Positions 1 to 15,400 of a stretch of 64,000 nucleotides of DNA are shown here, in pieces. The position numbers and the translations under genes are program-made. Source of the stretch: Arion vulgaris (lineage: Eukaryota; Mollusca; Gastropoda; Stylommatophora; Arionidae); the NCBI GenBank assembly GCA_020796225.1, contig CM036753.1, positions 68,108,365-68,172,364 of the forward strand, written 5' to 3'. Below the pieces are notes generated by a model, which was given only the letters and a program-made list of their open reading frames with translations, ran no database searches and had not been told where the DNA came from. Numbering within the stretch: the first letter of the stretch is position 1; each line of letters opens with the position of its first letter.

Positions 1-331
1 CATGATAGGTAATAGATTTGATTATAAAGACTTCTAGATGCAGTATATGATAATGATAATTTTCTTCCTGTCAATTTGATAAGAAAACAATCATCATCAA
101 CAATCTGTCATGTGTGTAAAAGACTTGCTGACATTTCAAATCAATCCACTATCGTCTATGAAAATTTGAGTACTTCATCCTCATTTTCTCATTTGTCTCA
201 GACATTTTCGCTCTTTCTTTCTCCCTTAGTCTAGTTTTATCATAGTTTCTTGAAATCTAGCTAATTATTGACACAACACAAATTCCACTAAAGAAAGTTC
301 TTTTTTAATCATAATTTTGTTCAAAATGCAG
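1..331 (+). other. FHIP2 intron, end portion
   Basis: Ends in a T-rich tract and the acceptor of exon 332-436. I see no gene or repeat in it. Confidence 0.7.
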
Positions 332-436
332 CACCCTCCTGGAATGAAGCAAATTGTACTGAGCTTCTTCACCAAACTGTTGTCTAGGATCTCCCATCCT
401 CTCTTGCCTCATATCAATGTTCATCGTGCTGTCCAG
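332..436 (+). CDS. FHIP2: FHIP2 exon A (internal, first visible)
   Basis: The acceptor is ..caaaatgcag and the donor is gttagt. It encodes 35 residues, [13 protein letters not shown] through HINVHRAVQ, in phase 0 at both ends. It aligns to about residue 95 of the vertebrate protein, so upstream exons are missing. Confidence 0.92.
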
Positions 437-3400
437 GTTAGTATCTTGTGATACATAACTATTTTATCTGTTTGAAATCTTCAATTGTACACATATTATT
501 TAACATGAAGTATATTTATATTGCAAAGAATATCATGGACAAAATACAAATGAGGCAGTCTTTCAAGAAACAAATAAAAAATGTCAAATTGATTAGAGAA
601 CTTATATGGAGCAAATAATAGTACCACTGCAACCTACAAAGCATATTGTAAGAGGTGACTGAGGTATGGGAGCCTAATGGTAGCCTAGGAGCTACCTAGT
701 AAATAAAAAGGTCACAGAAATCGGATGTGCTGGCCTACGTGTAGGCGCATAACTGGTACAACCACTCTTAGGCTCAGATCACATACAGATCACACAGAGT
801 AGTTAACAAGTGGTCGATATGGAGCGTTCGAAGAAGAGGTCACAAGAAGACATGTCGAATGTGACGGTTTAACCATACTACATTTTCAAAGAGGCCATCT
901 CAAATGCTTCTAACAATAGCAAGACCGCTGGGATATATGTGTGCAGCCATATTGAGAGTACTTTGACTTGAATTAATGTTTCAGGCCCTCAGTTTAGTAA
1001 CTTTTTCTCCAAGGCCAAATGATAAATACTTTTTGCAGAGACTTAGTGTAATCCTCATCATCATCATCATTAATCCTCTCCGCTCCTCGTGGAGCATAGG
1101 GCCTCAACAGTTGTTCGCCACTCTTCTCGGTCTCTGGCTGTTCTTTTTATGTTCTCCCAGGTCAATTGAGCACTCTTCAGCTCCTCAGTAAGACCTCGTC
1201 TCCAAGTCTGCTTAGGGCGTCCTCTTTTTCGTTTTCCCTCGGGTTCCACTCGAGCACCTGTCTAGTGACACTCGACTGTGTCTTCCATGAGTATGGCCTA
1301 TCCATCGCTATCTTCTCCTCTTGACCTGTGTCATCATAGGTTCCTGCCCTGTTCTTATCCACAGATCCGTGTTTGTAACTCTATCATACCATCTCAATCT
1401 GAGAATCCGCCGCAAACATCCGTTGACAAGGTCTGGATCTTATTTGTATTTGCCCTAGTGACTCGAAGTTTCGAGCCATACAGCAACACCGACTTCACAT
1501 TTGAGCTGAAAATCCTGAGCTTTGTTTTCGTGGAGATGGCAGCGGACTTCCACACCATGTGCAGGATGCAAAGGCGATGTGGGCCTTCTAATCCCTAGCA
1601 TTAATGTCCTCATCTGTACCTCCTGATCCTGGAGGTGTAATCCTGGAGCATAGAAAGAAGGTGAACATTATGCATATTCTTTGACCAAGAAGAGATGATT
1701 CAAAATATCCATCCTAATCCCAGGATAGTGGGGATAGTAACTCTTTCTCTCACTTCATGCCATCTCTATATATTTAAGTCTAGTTATCAAGCATTCCACT
1801 TTTGATCAGTGATAATCATACAGAATATCAAAATATAACTTTCAAGTATATGTACATATTTTGTTGTGGTTTGCTAGAAATATAATTTATCTCTATTTTC
1901 CTTCTTTCTTGATAGTCACTTATCATTTAACAAGGCCCAGCTGTATAAGATTTTACTGATTTTATATAGGGCAGGATAAAAACATTTTTTTATCTTTATT
2001 CCCATTCTTTCTTTGTTCTAGTGGGTGTCTCTGGCGTAGAGGTTAGGTGCTCACTTCTCATTCCAAAGGTACTCGGTTTGCTCCCTTGTGGACCCATCAG
2101 GATAATTTTCCAGAGATCTTGACCTTAGTGTAGGTGAGATCAAGTTCATAGTCCTATCGGCTGGGGCTGATAAAAAATAAAGTCCAGTGTTCAAGTTGAG
2201 CCCTTAGAAGAACCCTTGGTAGCAGGCCGGAAAGCTGCTGCCCTGGCAAAATTAATTAGAAAGAACAAAAAAATAAAATTCCTACAAAATATTTTCACCG
2301 TCTTCTAAATTACATGGTGAACCGTCACCTGTCCTATGGAGTTAGTGCACTGTTGCTGAGATCTTCTGTGTAAGAAAGAGATCAGAGCACACATGGTTAC
2401 TCATCGAAGGGCAATAATGAAGGTCCTATAATCATTAAAACCTTATTCCCCATTTCTAAATCTGTGATTTGTATAATTTATCATCACATGTACAGAATAA
2501 AGACTGCACAGTGCATGTCAGACAAAACACAGACTCCAGAGCACATCCTCAGTCTGTCCATCATACATACACCAATGAAACATGACCTCATGAGCAGCTT
2601 ACAGAGCAAAGCTATGGGAACTCTCAAGGAACTCCAACTGACATGCAGCTTCATAGAGACAACCCATCTCATAGTTTAGACAAGCAGACGGAACTAACGC
2701 AAACAAGAAGAAGGAGTATAATTTATCATCGTTATTTCACAATAATTTTGAAGACTTTAATTTAGTTAGATAACCTATCATGATTAACTGGAAGTGGTAA
2801 AAATTATATCACTATAATGATTTATATTTGAAAATGGAGCATATTTAATTGTCTGAATTTATTGTCTCACAGCGCTTAGTCAAGGCTTGTGGGGAAATTA
2901 AAGCTGGTCCTACTGAAAAAGAAGAAATTGAGTTCCTGTGTACAGTGTGTGCTAAAATCAAAACTGATCCATATCTTGTGAACTTTTTCATTGAGGTAAC
3001 CTTCTTGATCCTGCTATTTTACTAATAAGAGATGGGTGTTGACCATTTCCTTTTTGCAAGACTAGTGAACTGTGTTGTTGAAAACAAATGTGAAGACTCC
3101 TAGCCTATCAACATTAATTATTGCCTTTCATATTTTGCAAACATGTTTAAATTCATATATCGCCCGTGTGGTACCGGGGTCCATAAGGAAGCAAAGAATA
3201 GTACCACTGCAACCTACAAGGCATGTCGTAGAGGCGGCTGATGTAGAACCTGGGGGAAACTACCTAGTAAATAAAAAGCATCGCAGAAATCGGATGTGCT
3301 GGCCTACTTGTAGGTGCATAACTGGCACAACGTACAATCGCTCTTAGGCTCAGATCACATACAAATCACACAGAGTGGGTAACAAGTGAGTCGATGTGGA

Positions 3401-6400
3401 GCGTTCGAAGAAGAAAATTCATATATGTTTTGCAAATATGAAGACTTTAAAAGACTGTAATAAAGATTTCATTATATCAGTCACACTTTTTATCCTTCTT
3501 TGTGACTAAAATTATTTGTCATTTGTAGAATAATCTACTTTTAGACATTTCATAAGTAGGTCACGGATATCATATATTACATCACACTTATGTTAAAACC
3601 ACATATCCTGATAGCCCATCAATTAGCTTTCCAACCATATATAACATGCCTATTTTCAATACATTAATATATATCTGGCAATCTCGAGACCTTAGTATAT
3701 GCACAAAGTTAAATTGTTTAGGTCATGTGTGATTCCTGTACTGACCTACGGTTGTGAAAGTTGGAAATCAACAAAGAAAATTGATAAGAAACTGGACAGC
3801 TGTGAGAATAAATGTCTCCGAAAATTATTAAAAGTAGAATGGAGTGATTTCATTTCTAACAACACAGTGAGAGATAGAACACACCAACAACCCGTCTCAA
3901 AATTTAATGGAAAGAAGGTAAAATATTTAGGTCATGTTCTTAGATCAGACGAACAGAGACTAAATCGACAAGTCCTTATGTGGTCACCAGTTGGGAAAGA
4001 AAGCGTGGAAGACCTAAGACCACTCTTTGAAGAACAATCGCCCGTCTTCCCAGCATGTTCGTAGCGCGTTGGACTACGGGTGACTATCCCTCTGTGTGTG
4101 CGGATTAAATTCCGCGGGATGGCAAAAAAGCCACAGATTCCCCAGATTTACGGTGTTCGTGGGACCGAACCGAAGGGTTACGATGTTCATAGCACCGAGC
4201 CGAAGAGCTGAAAAGCTCAAGTGCTTCTGGATCGGAAAAAAAAAAAGAACAATCCATCAAGAAAGTAAACTATTGGGATGTAAAACCATACAAGATCTCC
4301 AACTGCTAGCAAATAACTGCATCACATGGAGATCTAAAACCTCTGCCCTATGTGCCGCCTTGACACGAAAGGAACAAACTAACTAACTAACTATTTTCAA
4401 TGCAAATAATTTGTATATTTGCTAAATATGAAACAGGACATCAAAAATAAAAAACCTTATAAACCTGCCAATGGTTGAGTTAAGATCCTTGACACATGTA
4501 TGGCACATGATGATGATGGTTTTATTTATTGAAATGTAAGATAGCATCAAGTTTAAATATAATTATAATATATATATATTATATGTGGCCTTTTCTTCTT
4601 TACAGGCGATCAATTTGCATGTTTTACTGTTACAACTTCTGAGTTTGCGCTGGTCTCTTTTGCCTTTCAGCTCATCAAGTCTCTTTTCAAAAGATTATGC
4701 ATCTTTGCATAATGTTATTTTCCACATAACTCTGTCATCAGCTAGTTTTTCCCATTTATGTAATATATTATAACATATATAGTGCAAAGTTGCCTTCTGT
4801 CGTGGGCATGCTCAGCAGTAGAAGACTAAGATGGCTAGGGCATGTGAGAAGAATGGACAATTGCAGCATACCAAAACACTTGCCAATTGACCGTCTGCAA
4901 AGATGGAAAAGGCCAAATAATATATGTTCAATGTTACTAACTCACATATCCAATTAATTTGTGAAACCCACATGTACATGGATCATTCAATATATTCTGT
5001 TAATTTGACATGTATTTATATTCCTCTCTCATTTAGAGTCCTAAACCAACCGTGCAAAGAAATATGTCAAGAACTCCTCAACATCCTCATCAAACCTTTA
5101 GCCTGGTTGATGCTCTACTCTCATTGTCTTCCAGTGAGGTAATGCAATGTTTATTGAAAACTTCCTTTCTCAGTCTTTGCTTTCAAGATTGGTCATTATT
5201 GGTTAGTAGAGTTGACCTCACTACACTCCCGGCAGATTCATACATACACAATCATCCCTTGCAGAAAGTAAAGGGCCTATATAGTGATCATTCCTATGGC
5301 TCACTGGTTATACACAATCCTTATCCAACCTCGCAGGTGATACATTTTGCTCTTGCCACAGTTGATTACAAATTCATGTAATCACACTATATCTCTATAT
5401 CTGAGGCGATGGACACAATGTATTAAGGTGACAACTCAGTACCAGGGTCAGTAAGCTAGTATTAATGAAGGTCTTGCTCCACCTTTGCGTGTTGGTCCTG
5501 GAAATTGATTGTAGCACTGCAGCCTGGCAAAGTGGATGGGGATCAAAGGGAAGCTAACTCACAAAGGGAGGTAATAGTTTAAGCACAGTTGTGCGGTGTA
5601 TGAGGTTGGTTCGAACACCAGTTACATAACATCTAGGTGTGTCTGTGCCTACATGATTCTCCTGGTTGAGATCTAGAGATTGGCAACCGGAACATATACT
5701 GTGCAAAATAGTGTTTGAGGCACTGGTCCTGACAAAGAGGTAAAAAATTATGCAGGGAGTCATGTAATACAGAAGGTCTAACCATTTGATTGTACCAGAA
5801 TTGCCTGGTATTGGCAAATTTCGTCAATGACTTCCCTATGTCAGGGTTTTTTTGTCCTGTGTAGGGTGGCCACTCAAATAATAAAACAGGCAGAAACCTG
5901 ATGTGCTGACTTTGGATCTGTAGGCGCCTAACTGGCACAACGAACTCATGCTCTGATGTGCAAATCACATACCAACCACAAAGAGTGGTTAACAAATGCT
6001 TGATGTATAGTGAAAGAAGAAGAAGAAGAAATTTTAAATTCCAACCTCGTGGGTAAGTTGGCAGTGATATAAAGACACAAAAAAAATATGAGTAGTAATT
6101 GTAATTTTGTTAAGGGACCATGTTCTCATTTATGTTATAGTAGAAGTAACTAGAGGGGTATAAATATTTTACTATTTCTTGTTCTCTCTTTCTTTTTCTT
6201 TTGTTCTTCTCTGCTTTTTTGCCGCTAGGCGTAGCAGGTTTAACTGATGATCGGTTTCGAGATAATGCAGCTCGGTCGCTTGATATGGTGTGGTATTGTG
6301 GAGTTTTAAGATGTCTGTAACTCCATCAACCCATCTTCTTCTTAGTCTGCCCTTTCCTCTTGATGATTCCATTTTCAGGTTGTACGCTCTTGCAACTGGT

Positions 6401-9400
6401 GTATTCGGGTTCATTCTGACCAAGACTATTTCTTGTTGCAAACTATTATATTTAAACAATTTTTGTATACTTTAGCCATATCAAATACCATGATTCATCC
6501 TTTTCTCCCCACGCAAATAGGATCATATTCATTTTTGCTTAAATTAGTGTCAAATCAATTTTTTTTTGGTAACAGTGCGAACAAAACCATCATTTAAGTT
6601 GAACTGTTTTTTGGAGAATCCTACATTGAAGGTTTATCGTTTTTAGTCACATATTTTTATTTTATTCCCGTTAGGGACTAATTGTGTGATTGTATATGTT
6701 ATGTCTGCCGCCCAAGAAGTCTGAGTTTCTTCATTCTGTTGTATCCTATGCTTGTTAAAGGCCTTTTGATCAAAACATTGTATATTGTTTTTGTACTTTG
6801 TAAAACTACAGTACTTTGTCTTTATGTAGTTTCAGTAGCCATTTATTATGTATTATGAAACTACTAACCTCATGCATACACCTATGTAGTCTAGTTTTTT
6901 AACATGATAAGTAAGTTGCAGTAGTTGTGTATTTCCTGCCAATATATTGTCTCTGAATTCAAAACATTGACACACCCTATATTTATAAATGTACAGCATG
7001 AAAAGAATAGCTACTTTGGCTAATGGTGCGGTTTCAATTCCAAAGATGGGCGGGGAATTTTTCAGACTGTAACAGCTGTCAGGTCAACCCAGCCTCAATT
7101 GAGTACCAGGAAAAGCACTGGGAAGTAAAGGCGGCTGGCGTGATGTTGACCACATCACCCATCGTGTGCCGACAGTCAATAAAAAATACGGGCCTAACAC
7201 CGTTTTACACTATGTAGCACATGGTATAAAGAAGGGTCCATTACTTTAAATAAAAAAAGAAAATAATGGAAATATATTTTATTCAAGTTTATTATATTTA
7301 TTTAGGATGCAAGAGTGTCTGTTAAAGCTTGTGAAGGACTGATGCTGTGTGCTAGTCTACCTGAACAATCTGCAGCTGTTGCCTTGATCTCTCAAACACA
7401 GTTTTGTCAATCTATAGCCACCACCCTTCTTCAAGCTGTATCAAAACTTCCAACACTTGTTAGCCCAGAAAATGTAGAGAGCCTGGAAGCAAAATGGGGG
7501 TGAGGAAAAATATACTAAATATTATTTTCACAATTTAAATATTGCTTTATTGTGATGTCTCTTCATGCAGCATGTAATTTGCAGGATGTCGATCTTATCA
7601 CAGTCCGCCTGAACGACTCTTGATTCTTAGCCAGTTCTCCCATCTCCTTCAATGCAGTGATCAAGGTGTTCTTTTGTTACCGCCATCTTATTCGTTCCCT
7701 GCCTCATCTTCCAGTAACCATGATCTTCATTTTTGACCTCTCTAAACATCTGTAATGTTTAACGGCACCAAATATTTCAGTTTCCGAGACATTATATTGA
7801 TAAGGAGCCAATGTTCCTCGATGTCAGGTCTTGTAGGATGTCTATATTTTTTCCCTTTGTCGAAGTCGTTCTAAGAATTTGTCTGTAGAACTTTGTTTTA
7901 AAAGGTTCAGTTTTCTTCTTTAACATTCATTGCTTTATAATTTTATGAATTTATGCTTGTAAGAATTTGATAACAATTTAGAAAGAATTGATTTTATTGA
8001 CTATTGTAGAGAATATACGCATTGTACACAATTTATGTACATGATTTTTTAATATGTTATTTCTTATGACATCATTTCTTTCTACATTGAACTAAGAAAG
8101 CAGTCAATGACTGATACATTTTGTGGTGTCTTAAAGAACAACAGCAAAATCTCTCCACCTTCACAAGGTGACTTTAATCTGGCACACACTGTGCATCTCT
8201 GCCTCCACTATTCTCTGTCAGGTTGTCTTTGACTTACCTCTATTTTGCCTTCAAAGTCCACTGCATGACATGTCTTCTGATGGTTTCTGAGTCACTTCTA
8301 TACAGGACTGCAGGCTCATCCACCCCATACACAGAATAAACCCTGCTTAGACTGCACAGTGTGTGTGTGTGTCAGACAAACACAGACTTGACAGCACATT
8401 CTGCAGTTCTTCCCATCCTGCTGTTCTGCCCATCCTGCTGTTCTGTCCATCATACCTAACCAATGAAATGAAACATGGCCTTATGAATGAAGCTTACAGA
8501 GCAAGCTATAGCAAACCCAGAAGAAACTACAACTGACATGCAGCTTCATTGAGGCAACCTATCTTATAGTTTAGACTGAGCATATGAAACCGATTGCAAA
8601 TGAAAAGGAGAAGAATCACTTCTGAGTATGTAACTTAGCTAGCTCTAGAATCTGCCATTTACCACTGTGCACATTTTCTCTCAATTGTACCTGTTGAGCA
8701 GTTCTTGGTTGCTTACTTTATTCAGCATAAATATTCTGATTTCTCAAATGGTTTCTATGAAATGATGAGTTTAGATGTTTATTTTTCTGTTCTCTGGCAT
8801 TTGTACCAGTGCCGCAATACAGGTCACTGAAAATACCATGTTCCTAAAAGAAAGTATACAGCCTCACCTGTATACACAACAGGTCACTCATTGATAGTTC
8901 TTGGCTTGTGATTGTAGTAGTTTATTCTAACAGACTAACCATTCCTGGTTTCCCTAGCTCATACACTAACGCAGTTGGAAACCTGAAATACACTGGAGGT
9001 GGGTCACAGTAGTGTAGTTATTAATGAATTCCTTTCTTAGGCGCTGGTCCACATTGTATTCCACAGTGGGTGTGGAATATTTTTTCAACCATAATGGCTC
9101 TCAGGCTGACCTAGCCTCAATTGGGTACCGGAAAAGCACTGAGAAGTAAAGACAGCCGACGTGATGTTGACTACATCACTAATCGTGTGGTTTGAAATCT
9201 AACAAAACTTGCTAGAGAAGCATGTGCCTGAGTGATTTGTACATAGTTTCTCTCAGTCGTGCTGACACAGATGCAACTTTCAGTAAAGTCATATTTTTCT
9301 TTTCAGCTTGCATAATGTATGACAACAGCATGGGCATACATCCTTGATTTCTCAGCTTAGATTATTGTTATAGCAACCTAAAGTAGTAAAGATGCTATAA

Positions 9401-12400
9401 TATAATAATAGTTCCTCTCGTACTGTTATACGTTACATAGGGCCTGCAAGCAATTTATCCATGCCACTCTATCCTGGGAAACTCTCTCAATCTCCTTCAT
9501 GGAACTCAGACCAATATTTCTTGCCTCTCTCAGCAAAGTTCATTGCAGGGTCTCCCTAGCTCATCCTCTCTTTCTTGAACCCTTTGCCTCCCACTTCAGT
9601 GCCTGCTTTGATATTCTTTGATCATTTCTTCTCAAGGTGTGTCAAACATATCTCCATCCATTCATTCTTATAACAGTTATTACTAGTGGTTGACCAGACA
9701 GACATTTCAATGATTTCATCATTTCTCCTAAATTAATTCCATTTTATGTATTTATAGTTATAGGGAAATATGCTATAATTAATGTCATTTTATTTTACAA
9801 AAGTAACAAACAGGCCTTCAACTCTCTATGCCTTCAGCAACTTCATATTACTAAATATAATGAGTATTTCAACCAGGTTTGATGACATCATTGCAAGAAA
9901 TGAAAACCAGAGTTTTGTTGGCAAATGTCAGGTTATTTCATTCCTTTCATGGCTAGACTACTGTGATCAGCTCATCGCTCTAGCAAATCCACATGTTGGG
10001 GAGGCCCTTGCCTTAGAGATACATAAAACATTTCTCACTGGCCAGCTGTTACCACAGCTTATGCAGCTGTAAGTATTTGATGTGATTGTCATAGAAAACA
10101 AGATAGATAAAACTATTTTTGATGTTTTTGTAATGTTCTCATCAATATTCACAATTACGCCAGTGTGTTGTCAGGGGCTCTCATGGGGAGCAAAGAATAG
10201 TAACACTACGACCTACAAGGCATATCGTAGGAGGCAACTAAGGTAGTGGCCTAGGGAAGCTATCCTAGTAAATAAAACGCATAGCAGAAATCAAATGTGC
10301 TGGTCATTTTGTAGGTGCATAACTTGCACAACATACAATCGCTCTTAGGCTCAGATCACATACAAATCACAAAGAGTGGTTTAACAGGTGGTCGTTTTAG
10401 AGTGTAAGAAGAAGTAGTATTCACAATTGTTAAATGAACAGATGGTTTTAAAAGATAAAAGGTCGTTGAAGGATTTAAACTTCAAGTACCTCTGAAGTCA
10501 ACGAAGGCCCGTCTGCAAGGCGGGGGACACGTCAAATGGTAAAGCAGGCTTTCATGCAAATCTAGTGGAACATAATGCTGAAATTTTTTCTAACACTGTT
10601 AGTTTTCATTACAGTTTCTCTAACAAAGCAACTTTTATAGATTTAAGTTGTTAGTCCTAACCCAAACTCCCGATAACCTGCAAAAATATTGTCCATTAGG
10701 ACACACATTTGTACAAATACATATAGATTTTATGACTATAAACCTCACTTTATAGTACATCATCTACTGTATTATAATGTAGCATATAGTGTCAGATCTG
10801 ATTGATCATAGAGGCCATTAAAGCTGACTCACGTCTTTTCTGTATTGTAATGAAAAATAAACTCTTCTTTAAATCAGTACTTTACCATCAAATAACGTAA
10901 TCATACAGTCAGCATAGAAAATTATGGATGACAGACTGATGGTTCAGTCAATGATGTGCTTGAATACACATGTATTACTGGAATGATTGTCTATTTGCCA
11001 ACACTACCTAGGATGGTTGGGTACTTATCCCGTATGGATGACAGTCAGTTCCCCAAGGATATCCTATATGGAAAGCCTGCTTCTGGGAAAAACAACTAGA
11101 CAATTTTTCCTCTACTACAAAGATGTCCACAAGAGAGACTTGAAGATGTTTGACATAAATCACAAGACTGGAAAAAAAGCTGGTCAGGGATAGGTCCAGC
11201 TATAAACAGGCTCTGAAACTTTACAGAGAACTGATGGTGCTAGACTCAGATAACTCGCAGACATTAAACTTGCCAGGGAAAAGTACAATCTACAAAATCC
11301 TTTGTTTATGGCTACATTCATCATTTTTTTAGAATAACAGGATGTCATAATCATATAAACTCTTTTCTCTCTAAGAAAATGGAAAATAATGTTGCACTAT
11401 TTCTGTCAGTTATCAGTTATATGTGGACTCTCATCATTGCACTCCTGACATGTCCTTAGGTGCCTGCCAATCCTCACCTCAACAAATTCAGTAGCATCCA
11501 GCGACCCAACACCCTAGTTCGATGTTGATTAATTAATATTTTTCCATATTTGGTATGTTGTTCCTTTTGGAGTGTACCAATATCGACACCTATCTCTCTC
11601 AATCTGGTCAGCGACTGGGATTCACAACCCTGAAACTCCTTGTGCCCTATAAGTACTATTTTCATTTGATATTGATGTTTTGAAGACTGTTTTATCAAGT
11701 AAACAGCAGTGTAGGAATTTATTTTTGTCACTTATTGGTTTTGCCCTGTTCAGTACTTCTTATAATTTATAGTTAAATGTCGGGCACCTTAGATTTGTGA
11801 TTATTAGTAATTAGTAGCTACAACTGTTTTTTTATTTCAAGCTCTGAGTGCGGCAGTATTGTTGCAACAACGTACATCACTCGATGCCTTCGCACCGTCT
11901 GTTCACCAGCATTGTTGCGAGGTAATTCTTTTTATATTCACCTCTAATTAATTGACATAAGTGTAGTTTATAAAAATATCCAGATATACTTTCTAAAATC
12001 TAATACAAATACTAGCTGTCAACCACATCGGAGAATAGTTATGTTTTTTCTGCTTATGTTTTGGATTTCCAAGTCAATTTCAGTACATTAACATAAATAT
12101 TACTGCTTGCACCCTAGAGTGGCGTTCTAGGAGTACCATATTTCCTGCTTGCTTTCTGAAGTAGTGCATTATTAGCATATTTTTGTTTAAAGGAGATCAA
12201 CATATGTTAATATTTTTTACAATTTAATACTTCAGAATTATTTGGTTTACTCATGCTTGAAATTACTTCATTGTGTTGCTAATTGGTTCAGATTTAATAA
12301 AGTATTAAACAGCTTAATGCTGTAAGCATACCTATTCCTGGATAAATAATGGCTTAACCTTTATAAGCAAAGAACATCGGCTGTGAAAGTCATGCAGCTT

Positions 12401-15400
12401 TTTCATTAATGAATTGAGAATAATTAAAATAAATTATTAGGCAATAGCAATAGTTCACCTTTGAAATACTTATTTAGTAATGGTATGAACTTTAAGCATT
12501 AATCCTCATATATAGTAATAACATTGTTGGTGATTTAGACATTTAGGACAACATTTCAAAAGGATACACACACTTTATTTGTGACCAGAAACTATTGAAA
12601 CTTTTTGTTTTCATTTTCATATATAGATGTATGTTCTTCATCGTCTTTGAACGATCCATATCGACCATTTGTTAACCATTCTTTGTGATTTGTTATATGA
12701 TCCAAGCCTAAGAGCAATTATATTCTGTGTCCGTTATGCGCCTACAAGTAGGCCAGTACATCCGATTTCTGCGACACTTTTTATATACTAGGGTAGCTTT
12801 CCTAGGCCTCTACCTCAGTCGTCTCTTATGACATGCCTTGTAGGTCATAGTGTTACTATTCTTTGCTCTCCTTGAGAACCCTGGCAACATACAGGCGAGT
12901 TTTTAGTTAAATAATATATATAATTTGCTGGGAAAAAAGTTAATACACAAAGAAAGTAACTCTCACATATAAGAAAGAATCATGTTTTTAAAAGTCATTT
13001 TGATCATGTTATGAGAAGAGAATGACTGATATAACTAATATAAAAATAGACTAATGATAACAAAGGTGCTGCATAACTAAACAATCCAATATATATAGTA
13101 GACAACAATAAAGCTAACAGCACTTTGGATAGAAAGTTGTGAGCACTCATAATTGTCTATGCAAGTTGACGTGATCTTCTCTAAATTTCCGCAACAAATC
13201 TTCAGAAATGGTCTTAGATTGATGGATTTGTCTTAAATGCAATAATTGTAGTTCTGATTATTTTTAAAACTTTAGCAGCTGATATTGAATGTTTAGCTGA
13301 AGATTATTTTACTAGAATTGGATTTAACTGTTGTAATGATAAAGCTGGCAGGCTTGCTTAGAAGGTGTATGTGTTGGTGATGGGTGAATCAAATATTTTG
13401 AACACATTAAGGGACATGAAACTACAGAAAGCATCTCACTGCATAGAAATAAAATTAACGAAAGAACACATTTGGAGGGAAAATATTAAGAGATGGACAA
13501 AGAGCAGTCTTGCAGAATGCACTATTGTAACAAGAGGCAGAAAGTGTTCCATTGCAGCCAAACTTCACTATGAAGATGGCACATCTCTCTCTAGTCTGTG
13601 ATACCCTTGGCACTTGGGGCAACAGCAAATGTATGCAATTTTTTCCTGTTTTTGGTCATCTACTGTATTGTGTTAAAGTTGACACATAATCAATAAATAA
13701 AGCTTTGAATCATCTGTAAGTCTATATCTCTTTGTATTCCTATATAATATACAAGAAACCTACCCATTAACCTTTGAACTCGCCTCCCGATATTACGGTA
13801 TTATCATTAGTACACGTATACCGGGGTGCCTACATATCGGGATGAGAACCCTCCTCGTTATTTGTCGGTGTTCAGCGATAACTTGTGTACTAGTGTGACG
13901 TCAAACACAGGAAATGTTTCCCTTAAAGGTTTATCTAAATGGCGGTTTGCATCGTGTTTTGAAACATAGTGATTTGATAATTGTTTATTAATTTTAAAAA
14001 GATGAAACGACACGCTGAAAATTTCGGAAATGGTCACTCGAAAGGATAGCAACAGAACAAGCTGTTGAACTTCTTTTAAATGATTCTGAAGATGAATTAG
14101 ACTTAGAATATGATTATTCTGATAACGAAATCGAAAGTGAGTCGGATGATCATTTAGAAGAAGAATTATTTGAACCGACTGATGTTCAAATATAACAAAC
14201 ATGTCAGTGACTTTCCAAACATGGATTACAAAGACAGACAAGTCAAGAAAGTGAAGACACAATTTTGGTGCACATTTTGTCAAAATTTCCTTTCTAAAGG
14301 AAGGATATACATGTTGGGAAGACTGGCATAGTAAGCAGGAATACTCTAGATGATGGGGTAAGTCGATAAAAATTATAGGACACTTAATTCTGCCAATCTA
14401 TCTTGTTTTTCAAACAATTCTGATATGTGCTGTTTTTGCCAGGGCGAGGGTTTTAAGGTATAGTTGGCCAGGGTTCAAAGGGTTAATCTATAATGCAAAA
14501 CATAACTGTTGGAAATCCATAATTCTAATATATGATAACATTTATTTTCTCTCACTTCAGAGTTTTGCTATTTTCTGCTTGGGAATGACAGAACCTTGGA
14601 GCTGAAGAACAATCAAGCACATCCATTGAAGAAACGTCTTTTAGAGAGGTGTAACCATTTGTCAGAGGAGGTACTGTTTGGAAAATACAATAAAGTGCTC
14701 TTGATTCAAAGCATGATCATTTCAAATGAGATGATTTATAATTTTAGAACTTAGCTTTATGTTAGCTATTGTAGTTCTGTTCTTGAATATGTTTTTAATA
14801 AATGCTATTTTAAAGAATCATCTTCTCGAGAGATTTAACTCATTGTGGACCAAACACCATACTATTTTGCTTTGGGTTGGATGCCTTTTAATAAGGAGCC
14901 ACACTAAATGACATTTTTTATTTTAATAACAAATGGCTTGTAAAAGCATGGCTTTTGACCTGGTCCATTAAGAGTTAAGTTTGTCATGTACACAGAATGT
15001 TATGAAAATGAAGTAAAATGTGCTCAATTGAAGGCATGGGGCCATAGGCACAATGAATTGAGGTGACAAGGCAGTTCCAGAGTCGGTGAGCTCTAACTGA
15101 TGAATACCCTACTCCTTCACATTGTGTCCCTGGAAAAATTAATGCTGCACTGTAGTCTGGTAAATCAGGTAGAAATCAAAGGGGAGCTAGATAGCATAAG
15201 ATTAGGAGTAGTGTAGGTGCAGCTTGGAGTGGTAGGAGATTTGTTCACACAACAGACGAGCAGAACCTCAGAGTGGATTTGTCTACATGAGTCTCCTAGC
15301 AGTTGTCTAGAGAACAATAATTGGCACAGAAGAGTGTAAGTGACGTTGGTCATACCAGAATTGCCTGGTCCTGGCAAATGTCTGCATAGAATAGTAACAC

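Noticed and set aside
5052..5381. 109-codon frame as an independent gene
   Set aside because: It overlaps FHIP2 exon C in a different frame and reads through its donor site.
13858..14283. 141-codon open frame on the minus strand
   Set aside because: It is the antisense of the piggyBac-derived coding remnant; the plus strand carries the recognisable transposase pieces.
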